From: Acidimicrobiales bacterium
Lineage (GTDB): Bacteria; Actinomycetota; Acidimicrobiia; Acidimicrobiales; JAKAVM01
Assembly: GCA_027451785.1 (NCBI GenBank)
Contig: DAIDIS010000015.1
Coordinates: 1 to 5,313 of the forward strand
Direction: 5' to 3'
Length of the DNA: 5,313 nt
Shown here in pieces: positions 1 through 4,680 of the stretch (within the stretch, counting starts at the first letter, position 1; the number at the start of each line of letters is the position of its first letter). The translations under genes were made by a program, and so were the position numbers. The notes below the pieces were generated by a model. It was given only the letters and a program-made list of their open reading frames with translations. It was not told the DNA's origin and made no database searches.

Positions 1-186
1 TTTTTGAAGGTTCCCCCGGCGCTTGTCGCATTGCACCTGGCAGGAGCAACTCTGCTCTGGATTGCGGTGCTTGATTTCCAATTCAGCCTTTGGGCCTATG
101 CAACGCAGTCGTCCGAGAAGGCCACTCCCGCATCCGAGTCGCTCGCGAAGATGGACGGCACGCCGAAGGAAGCAATCGCAATATGA
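1..186 (+). CDS. C-terminal fragment of a membrane protein, probably heme A synthase (CtaA/COX15 family)
   Basis: The reading frame is open from the left edge and stops at 184-186, so only the last 61 residues are present and the start lies outside. The visible part has one hydrophobic segment (about residues 5-30) containing a P-x-A-L-V-A-L-H-L-A-G-A motif, then a polar tail rich in Ser, Ala, Lys and Glu. A short loop leading into a His-containing, Gly/Ala-rich last helix resembles the end of actinobacterial heme A synthases, which convert heme O to heme A for aa3-type cytochrome oxidase. In that family the His in the last helix pair is a heme ligand, so this His is a candidate. The stop overlaps the clpS start as ATGA, so the two genes are probably coupled. 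A single helix is weak evidence, and another polytopic membrane protein is possible. Confidence 0.5.
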   Translation, partial: FLKVPPALVALHLAGATLLWIAVLDFQFSLWAYATQSSEKATPASESLAKMDGTPKEAIAI

Positions 187-536
187 GCGCTACCTCGTCT
201 CCCGCAAGCGAGACCACCGCAAGCGAGACCACCACGAAGGAAGCCCCAGCCGAAGTATCACCAGTCGGCGAAGAACAGGAGACCGACCAGACCGATCGCA
301 GACCGGACTTACCTTGGCGGGTAATCGTCTGGAACGACCCGATTAACCTGATGACGTATGTCACTTGGGTGCTCCAGAAGCTTTTTGGATATTCGAAGGC
401 GAAGGCCACCAAGCTCATGATGGATGTCCACACCAAGGGAAAGGCAACTGTCGCCTCCGGGACAAGGGAGCGAGCCGAGATCGATTGTCACCGCCTCCAC
501 CAATATGGTCTCTGGGCCACGATCGAGCAGGACTGA
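183..536 (+). CDS. clpS: ATP-dependent Clp protease adaptor ClpS (117 aa)
   Basis: ClpS is the cytosolic adaptor that binds proteins with N-degron residues and hands them to the ClpA/ClpC unfoldase for ClpP degradation. Residues 1-43 are a flexible, acidic, Ser/Thr/Glu-rich tail; the folded core begins near W45 and runs to the end. The core carries N51-D52 followed by P-x-N-L-M57, matching the E. coli N34/D35 to M40 pocket segment, and H83 in D-V-H-T-K-G-K, matching the pocket histidine H66. The ending G-L-W-A-T-I-E-Q-D closely resembles mycobacterial ClpS. The start at 183 is chosen because it forms an ATGA overlap with the upstream stop and has AGGAAG about 10 nt before it; an upstream in-frame ATG at 90 would lie within the preceding gene. 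The tail contains a perfect 15-nt tandem duplication. DUF2017 follows after 4 nt. Confidence 0.93.
   Translation: MSATSSPASETTASETTTKEAPAEVSPVGEEQETDQTDRRPDLPWRVIVWNDPINLMTYVTWVLQKLFGYSKAKATKLMMDVHTKGKATVASGTRERAEIDCHRLHQYGLWATIEQD
204..233 (+). repeat. Perfect 15-nt tandem duplication in the clpS N-terminal tail
   Basis: The unit gcaagcgagaccacc occurs at 204-218 and again at 219-233 with no mismatch. It is in frame and encodes A-S-E-T-T twice, within the disordered tail of ClpS before the conserved core. The identity at every base, including wobble positions, points to a recent duplication rather than protein-level selection alone. Confidence 0.9.
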
Positions 537-540
537 CTCG

Positions 541-999
541 ATGCGATTCAACAAACCGATCTCCAAAAAGCGCGATGGCACTTTCGAGCTCAAGCTCGGC
601 GAAACCGAACGTCAGCTGTTGAAATCCCTCCCCAACGAGGTAAAGCAACTTCTCGACGACAAGGACGAGTCCACCATCAGGCTGCGACCCATCACTTATT
701 CAGCCGATCCTGAATTGGAGGCGGAAGTAATCCGATTGGTTGGCGACGACCTGGTCGAACATCACAAGTTCGCCTTGGACACGCTTTCCGACACAGCATC
801 TGAGTCACTGGTAACCGAAGATCAGATGGTTGCTTGGCTCCAGGCCATCAACCAGGTTCGTCTGGTACTCGGCACGAAGTTGGACGTTACCGATGACGAA
901 GACTCGCTTCGAGTTGCCACCGCAACCAACCCGGCGATGGTTGCTTCATACCGCTACCTGAGCTGGCTGCAAAGCTGCGCCATCGAAGAGCTTTCGTAG
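541..999 (+). CDS. DUF2017 family protein (152 aa)
   Basis: This protein belongs to the uncharacterised DUF2017 family, found in actinobacteria next to clpS; no biochemical function is established to my knowledge. It looks soluble and mostly helical, with no signal peptide or membrane segment. The recognisable segments are F-E-L-K-L followed by an E-x-x-L-L helix (residues 15-38), R-L-R-P-I-T-Y with an acidic D-P-E-L-E-A-E stretch (47-62), a D-D-L-V-E-H-H-K helix (69-77), and a late W-L-Q-A-I-N-Q-V-R-L-V-L-G-T segment (99-112). The ATG at 541 is chosen because it lies 4 nt after the clpS stop with AGGA 9 nt upstream; a frame extension to 424 would overlap clpS. The fixed link to clpS suggests a role in Clp-dependent proteolysis, but that is inference. 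Confidence 0.85.
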   Translation: MRFNKPISKKRDGTFELKLGETERQLLKSLPNEVKQLLDDKDESTIRLRPITYSADPELEAEVIRLVGDDLVEHHKFALDTLSDTASESLVTEDQMVAWLQAINQVRLVLGTKLDVTDDEDSLRVATATNPAMVASYRYLSWLQSCAIEELS

Positions 1000-1007
1000 G
1001 TCCTCCG

Positions 1008-2003
1008 ATGGCCCTTGACCCACAACCCGCCGATCCTTCGGAACCGCAGATATCCGGCGATCAGCACTTTGACACCTCCCTCGTACCGCTGACCGAAGGC
1101 TTAGAGCTGTCCGTGCGGTTTCTTGGAGATAGCGTGAACGAGACTCGCCGGACGGGTCGCCGGACGGGTCGCTGGCCAAGGCGCAAGCCATCTCAAGATT
1201 CGAGACCGCTCTTTCTTCTGGTTCACGGGCTTGCCTCAAATGCAATCATGTGGGACGGCGTGCAACTTGCCCTCCGGAAGCTGGGTTCCGATTCGCTTGC
1301 CGTTGACCTGCGGGGCCACGGATTGTCCTCGAAGCCGGATTCGGGTTTCGATTTCGCCACGGTCTCGGGCGACCTCGATCTCCTGATTTCCACGCTCGAT
1401 ATTCCCGCCGCCGATTTAGTGGTGGCGGGCCAATCGTGGGGAGCGAACGTCGTATTGGAGTTGGCCATCAAGAGACCCGAGATTCGTGGCCTCGTTCTCG
1501 TGGACGGGGGCTACTCAGTGATGAGGGAGCACTTCCCTACTTGGGAGTCCTGCAAAGAGGCCTTGGCGCCTCCCGTCCTGACCGGATTCAACGGAATGGA
1601 CTTGGAGGCTCTCATCCGCAAGTCCCACCCGGACTGGCCCGAAACCGGCATCCAAGGGACGATGGGCAACTTCCGGGTAACCGAGGACGGAAGGATCTCT
1701 CCTTGGCTCTCGCGCGACAGCCACATGCTCATTCTCCACGAGTTGTGGAAGCACGACCCACTGGAGCGGATAAAGCAGGTCCAAGTCCCGGTCCTTTATG
1801 CACCGGCCGAGAACCCCGGGACCGGAGCCTGGGGAGATTCGAGGAGAGAGGCACTTGATAGGTGCCTAAGTGCCGCACCCAATGCACGAGTGCATTGGTT
1901 TTCTCCGTCTGACCACGACATACATGCTCAACACCCCGACGAGCTCGCCGCCGAGATGATGGACGCGGTCTCCTCAGGATTCTTTTCGGAGAGGTCCCAA
2001 TGA
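1008..2003 (+). CDS. Alpha/beta-fold hydrolase (331 aa), substrate unknown
   Basis: This is a cytosolic alpha/beta hydrolase. The oxyanion-hole motif H-G-L-A-S is at residues 73-77, D-L-R-G-H-G-L-S at 100-107, the nucleophile elbow G-Q-S-W-G at 141-145 (Ser143), and the probable catalytic His303 lies in D-H-D-I-H-A-Q-H-P near the end. The acid is uncertain. After the late strand the usual G-x-D-D is replaced by A-E-N-P (267-270), so E268 or D166, at the end of the L-V-L-V-D strand, may serve. The region between residues about 175 and 250 would be the cap. An arginine-rich insertion (about 47-60) before the first core strand contains a 12-nt tandem repeat. Esterases, epoxide hydrolases and C-C hydrolases share this fold, so I assign no substrate. 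It starts 8 nt after DUF2017 and overlaps the next gene as ATGA. Confidence 0.88.
   Translation: MALDPQPADPSEPQISGDQHFDTSLVPLTEGLELSVRFLGDSVNETRRTGRRTGRWPRRKPSQDSRPLFLLVHGLASNAIMWDGVQLALRKLGSDSLAVDLRGHGLSSKPDSGFDFATVSGDLDLLISTLDIPAADLVVAGQSWGANVVLELAIKRPEIRGLVLVDGGYSVMREHFPTWESCKEALAPPVLTGFNGMDLEALIRKSHPDWPETGIQGTMGNFRVTEDGRISPWLSRDSHMLILHELWKHDPLERIKQVQVPVLYAPAENPGTGAWGDSRREALDRCLSAAPNARVHWFSPSDHDIHAQHPDELAAEMMDAVSSGFFSERSQ
1145..1172 (+). repeat. 12-nt tandem repeat (2.3 copies) in the hydrolase gene
   Basis: The unit tcgccggacggg occurs at 1145-1156 and 1157-1168 with no mismatch, followed by tcgc of a third copy. It is in frame and produces the repeated R-R-T-G peptide in the basic insertion ahead of the oxyanion-hole strand, a place where a loop can vary in length without touching the catalytic core. 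Confidence 0.88.
1988..1994 (+). promoter_or_regulatory. Ribosome binding site of the S51-like fusion gene
   Basis: GGAGAGG ends 5 nt before the ATG at 2000. It lies inside the end of the hydrolase gene, so translation of the fusion gene can start on the same message while ribosomes terminate at the overlapping TGA. It supports the chosen start. Confidence 0.65.
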
Positions 2004-3355
2004 GCCAGGCACAAGCCGGTAGGCAACCGAGAATTCTGGCAATCATGGGTTCCGGCGAGACAGCACCGACGATGGTGAAGGTACACCGCTCCCTACTCAA
2101 TCGCTTGGGCGAGCGATCGGGCGAGACGGGTGGTGGGGTGGTGATGCTGGATACGCCTTTTGGCTTTCAGGAGAACGCAACCGAGCTATGTGACAAGTCG
2201 ATCCAATATTTTTCCACCTCTTTGAGCACAAAGCTTGAGATCGCCTCGTTCCGCCGGAGATCGGATGCCGGCACCGTTGCGTACTCGGAGGCGATGGACC
2301 GCCTATCGAAGGCACAATACGTGTTCGCTGGCCCCGGAAGCCCAACCTATGCGCTTAGCACCTGGCGTGACTCTGCTGTACCTGCTGCTTTAGCGGAGAA
2401 GCTGAATAGAGGGGGAATCGTAACCTTTGCGTCGGCGGCGGCCCTTACCTTGGGCGCATTCACCGTTCCGGTCTACGAAATCTACAAAGTCGGAGAGGAT
2501 CCTCGGTGGGAAGAGGGGCTCGGCCTTCTATCCCTCGCCGGTATAGACGCCGCAGTAATCCCTCACTACAACAACGCCGAGGGCGGCACTCACGACACCC
2601 GGTTCTGTTACCTCGGTGAACGCAGACTCTCGATCCTTGAGCAGGTCCTGCCGGAAGGTTGCTTCGTCCTTGGCATAGACGAGCACACTGCGGCAGTTAT
2701 AGACCTGGAAGATCGGACCGTGTCCGTTCAAGGGAACGGCGTAATGACAATCCGCTCCGGCGGGCATTCGGAGGAGCTTCCCTCGGGGTCCGAGATCGGC
2801 ATTGACGAGATGGTGAAGCGAGCTAACGAGCTTGGATCCGGCCTCACGCCTGGAGGCGCTCCGGCCAACGGCGCAGCCGTTCCCGCCACTGCCTCATCAC
2901 CGGCTGCCGCCAATGCTCCCGCCACTGCATCGCCGCTTGGCGCCGCTGCCAAAGCCACTGCCACTGCATCGCCGCTTGTAACGGCGGCACGCAATTTCAA
3001 GGAGGCATTCGACCAGGCCTCGTCGGTCGCCGACATGGAATCGGCCTGTGGAGCGATCATCGGGCTGGACAACGAACTGACCGCTTGGGCGACCGATCCC
3101 TCGCAGACCAACGACGCCGAGCTGGCCAGGGCGATTCTGCATGGAATGATCCTCGATCTCGGTAAAATCGCCAGATCGGGAGCCGGTGACCCAGCCGAGA
3201 AGGTCGCTCCTTACGTAGGTTTTCTCGTGGACCTTCGACAGGACATGAGGCGATCCAAGCGAATGGACGAAGCCGACAGTATTCGTGACCGGCTCGATTC
3301 TTTGGGCATTGAAGTGAGGGACACTCCCGACGGGCCTATTTGGTCCCTGAGGTAA
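2000..3355 (+). CDS. S51-like peptidase/amidotransferase-fold domain fused to a cysteinyl-tRNA synthetase C-terminal-like domain (451 aa)
   Basis: Residues 10-275 resemble peptidase family S51 (dipeptidase E, cyanophycinase). They have an I-M-G-S-G-E-T start (15-21), V-F-A-G-P-G-S-P-T (108-116), a nucleophile-elbow position at F-A-S145-A-A-A, P-H189-Y matching the family's catalytic His, and G-I-D-E-H-T-A (225-231) matching the G-I-D-E-x-T-A motif of cyanophycinases. The elbow departs from the usual G-x-S-A-G-A. Residues about 281-330 are an Ala/Pro/Thr linker with internal repeats. Residues about 332-451 resemble the end of cysteinyl-tRNA synthetase: a DALR-like helical part, then a final segment with L-R-x-x-M-R-R-S-K (412-420), A-D-S-I-R-D-R-L (425-432), L-G-I-E-V (435-439) and D-T-P-D-G-P-x-W (441-448). 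The synthetase catalytic domain is absent. The start has a good ribosome binding site and overlaps the hydrolase stop. Substrate and activity are unknown. Confidence 0.85.
   Translation: MSQAQAGRQPRILAIMGSGETAPTMVKVHRSLLNRLGERSGETGGGVVMLDTPFGFQENATELCDKSIQYFSTSLSTKLEIASFRRRSDAGTVAYSEAMDRLSKAQYVFAGPGSPTYALSTWRDSAVPAALAEKLNRGGIVTFASAAALTLGAFTVPVYEIYKVGEDPRWEEGLGLLSLAGIDAAVIPHYNNAEGGTHDTRFCYLGERRLSILEQVLPEGCFVLGIDEHTAAVIDLEDRTVSVQGNGVMTIRSGGHSEELPSGSEIGIDEMVKRANELGSGLTPGGAPANGAAVPATASSPAAANAPATASPLGAAAKATATASPLVTAARNFKEAFDQASSVADMESACGAIIGLDNELTAWATDPSQTNDAELARAILHGMILDLGKIARSGAGDPAEKVAPYVGFLVDLRQDMRRSKRMDEADSIRDRLDSLGIEVRDTPDGPIWSLR
2885..2978 (+). repeat. Degenerate repeats coding the interdomain linker of the S51/CysS-tail fusion
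   Basis: A 19-nt block, gccactgcatcgccgcttg, occurs identically at 2921-2939 and 2960-2978 (39 nt apart, 13 codons). A weaker copy begins at 2885 with gccactgcctcatcaccg, 36 nt before the second. The peptide copies read A-T-A-S-S-P, A-T-A-S-P-L and A-T-A-S-P-L. All spacings are multiples of three, so the linker seems to have grown by in-frame duplication. Confidence 0.8.
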
Positions 3356-3374
3356 TCTGGTAACCTGCTCCATG

Positions 3375-3393
3375 CCGGTTTTAACCAAACCGG
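3375..3393. other. Hairpin between the gene run and tRNA-Glu
   Basis: The inverted repeat ccggttt (3375-3381) and aaaccgg (3387-3393) forms a 7-bp stem with a 5-nt loop, starting 19 nt after the fusion gene's stop and ending 5 nt before the tRNA. No T-run follows on either strand, so it is not a standard intrinsic terminator. It could be a processing or mRNA 3'-end structure separating the messenger from the tRNA. The structure is visible; the role is inferred. Confidence 0.4.
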
Positions 3394-3398
3394 TCAAG

Positions 3399-3474
3399 GC
3401 CCCCATCGTCTAGCGGCCTAGGACCTCGCCCTTTCAAGGCGGTAACACGGGTTCGAATCCCGTTGGGGGTGCCA
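3399..3474 (+). tRNA. tRNA-Glu (anticodon UUC)
   Basis: The 76 bases fold as a complete tRNA. The acceptor stem pairs 3399-3405 (gccccca) with 3464-3470 (tgggggt), the only non-Watson-Crick pair being G1-U72. The anticodon stem is 3426-3430 with 3438-3442, again with one outer wobble. The 7-base loop ctttcaa (3431-3437) places TTC at 3433-3435, reading Glu codons GAA and GAG. The T loop has gttcgaatc, flanked by cggg/cccg stem bases. The discriminator is G at 3471 and CCA is encoded at 3472-3474. It lies 43 nt after the fusion gene, and its 3' end is 18 nt from the end of the convergent ABC ATPase gene. No separate promoter is clear, so it may be read through from upstream or have a weak promoter of its own. 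Confidence 0.96.
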
Positions 3475-3492
3475 TCTCACCGTGACGACCGC

Positions 3493-4680
3493 CTATGTAG
3501 CGCTGGTCGTCGGCCAGGCCACAACGTCGCCGGTTGCGGCAATGGCGACAGTATCTCCGAACTCAGCAGGCGACCGGCCGGAGCATCGCACTCTGATCCG
3601 GCGATCTTCACCCTCGACCGAAACGAGCACTACGCAATCGTGCCCGTAGTACTCGCGACTCACGACCGTGCCCGTGATACTCGCCGCATTGCCCTGTAAA
3701 TGCTTACTCTTCGCCGACGCGCCTTCGGCGGGCAATCCTTCAAAAGCGCGACCCTGACCATTTAGTTCGGTGCCACCTTCCCCGGAAGCGCGACCCTGAG
3801 CATTGAGTTCGGTGCCACCTTCCCTTCGGGCAACGACATTGAGTTCGATTTGCTCTGGCCGGACGAGAACGACAACCGGACCGCTTAGGTTCCCGGCGGG
3901 CTCTCCCAGACTCAGCTCGCCTAACTCCGTCTTCACGCTGGTGCCGGAGGCGATCCCGGAGACTAAGTTCGCCTCGCCAAGGAATTGGGCTACCACTGGA
4001 TCGGCGGGGCTCTCGTAGAGGACCTCTGGGGTGGCGAACTGGCGAATGCGGCCTTTGTCCATGATCCCTACAAGATCTGCGACCGAGAGAGCTTCCGACT
4101 GATCATGGGTAACGAAGATGGAAGTCGCCTTTTGCTCTCTCAGGATCTTCATAACGTCAGCGCGCAACGAAGCTCGTAGACCCGCGTCGAGAGACGAGAA
4201 TGGCTCGTCAAGAAGAATTAGCCTAGGACCGGGAGCAAGCGCTCTGGCCAGGGCAACCCTTTGTTGTTGGCCTCCGGAGAGCTGGTGAGGGTAGCGCTTT
4301 CCGAGGTCTTCCAGCCCCACCAGATGAAGCATCTCGTCAACCCGACCGCTCGACCGCTCCGCTCGGCTGAGACCGAAAGCGACGTTTTTTGCGACGGTCA
4401 GGTGTGGGAAGAGGTTCCCTTCTTGGGCGACGAAGCCGATCCTGCGTTTGTCCGGCTGCACGAAGACATGCCCGGAGTCGACTTCCTCCCCGTCGATGCT
4501 TATAGAGCCCGCGTCCGGCCGCTCGAAGCCTGCAATGAGGCGAAGTAGCGTTGTCTTACCGCTCCCCGATTGCCCCAGAAGGGAAACAATCGCCCCGTCC
4601 GGCACTTCGAGGTCCAGGTTGTCGAGAACCGGTGACGAACCGAAGGACTTGTAGACCCCCCGGCAGGATATTGCACTCAA
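3493..4680 (-). CDS. ABC importer ATP-binding protein, probable ferric-iron type (FbpC-like, 395 aa)
   Basis: This is the cytosolic ATPase that powers a binding-protein-dependent importer with the adjacent permease. It has Walker A G-Q-S-G-S-G-K-T (36-43), the Q-loop Q86, signature L-S-G-G-Q (134-138), Walker B L-I-L-L-D-E (154-159), S-S-L-D-A (162-166) and the switch H192. A TOBE-type regulatory region follows from about 270 (V-R-P-E-Q at 273-277) to the end, interrupted at about 284-328 by a repetitive insertion, which explains a length above the roughly 350 residues usual for FbpC. The TTG at 4680 is preferred: it forms TTGA with the permease stop, has GGAGG 7 nt upstream, and gives the normal N-terminus S-A-I-S-C-R-G-V. 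An in-frame start at 4737 would add 19 unconserved residues inside the permease gene. The iron substrate is inferred from similarity; spermidine, thiamine or sulfate relatives are less likely. Confidence 0.88.
   Translation of the reverse strand: MSAISCRGVYKSFGSSPVLDNLDLEVPDGAIVSLLGQSGSGKTTLLRLIAGFERPDAGSISIDGEEVDSGHVFVQPDKRRIGFVAQEGNLFPHLTVAKNVAFGLSRAERSSGRVDEMLHLVGLEDLGKRYPHQLSGGQQQRVALARALAPGPRLILLDEPFSSLDAGLRASLRADVMKILREQKATSIFVTHDQSEALSVADLVGIMDKGRIRQFATPEVLYESPADPVVAQFLGEANLVSGIASGTSVKTELGELSLGEPAGNLSGPVVVLVRPEQIELNVVARREGGTELNAQGRASGEGGTELNGQGRAFEGLPAEGASAKSKHLQGNAASITGTVVSREYYGHDCVVLVSVEGEDRRIRVRCSGRSPAEFGDTVAIAATGDVVAWPTTSAT
3744..3824 (-). repeat. 42-nt-period in-frame repeat in the TOBE region of the ABC ATPase
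   Basis: Two 39-nt copies at 3744-3782 and 3786-3824 differ at only two positions by eye and are offset by 42 nt (14 codons). On the coding strand they encode G-G-T-E-L-N followed by A-Q-G-R-A or G-Q-G-R-A. An 11-nt piece of the same unit, cattgagttcg on the + strand, recurs at 3837-3847, 36 nt from its match, where it encodes the start of I-E-L-N in the ordinary TOBE sequence. The repeat therefore seems to have grown out of the domain itself. Confidence 0.88.

Noticed and set aside
946..1245. A 99-codon open frame on the minus strand
   Set aside because: It spans the junction of DUF2017 and the hydrolase on the opposite strand and resembles no family I recognise. The plus-strand genes explain the region.
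2728..3111. A 127-codon open frame on the minus strand, Ala-rich
   Set aside because: It is opposite the repetitive GC-rich linker of the fusion gene, whose plus-strand frame has clear domains on both sides. The Ala/Gly composition is what antisense of such a linker gives.
3335..3366. A promoter for tRNA-Glu using taacct at 3361-3366 as the -10 box
   Set aside because: The only -35-like partner is a weak ttggtc at 3340-3345 with a 15-nt spacer, which is not convincing by eye.
3375..3393. Intrinsic terminator of the plus-strand gene run
   Set aside because: The stem is present, but no T-run follows it on either strand, so it is listed only as a hairpin.
3399..3474. tRNA-Glu as an integration site for a mobile element
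   Set aside because: No integrase gene and no second copy of the tRNA 3' end (an attachment-site repeat) are visible in the window.
3463..3699. A 78-codon open frame on the plus strand starting inside the tRNA
   Set aside because: It overlaps the 3' end of tRNA-Glu and runs antisense to the well-supported ABC ATPase, with no recognisable family and no ribosome binding site.
3744..3847. CRISPR-like or mobile repeat array
   Set aside because: The repeats are in frame within the ABC ATPase, have essentially no unique spacers, lack palindromic structure and share sequence with the adjoining TOBE coding region.
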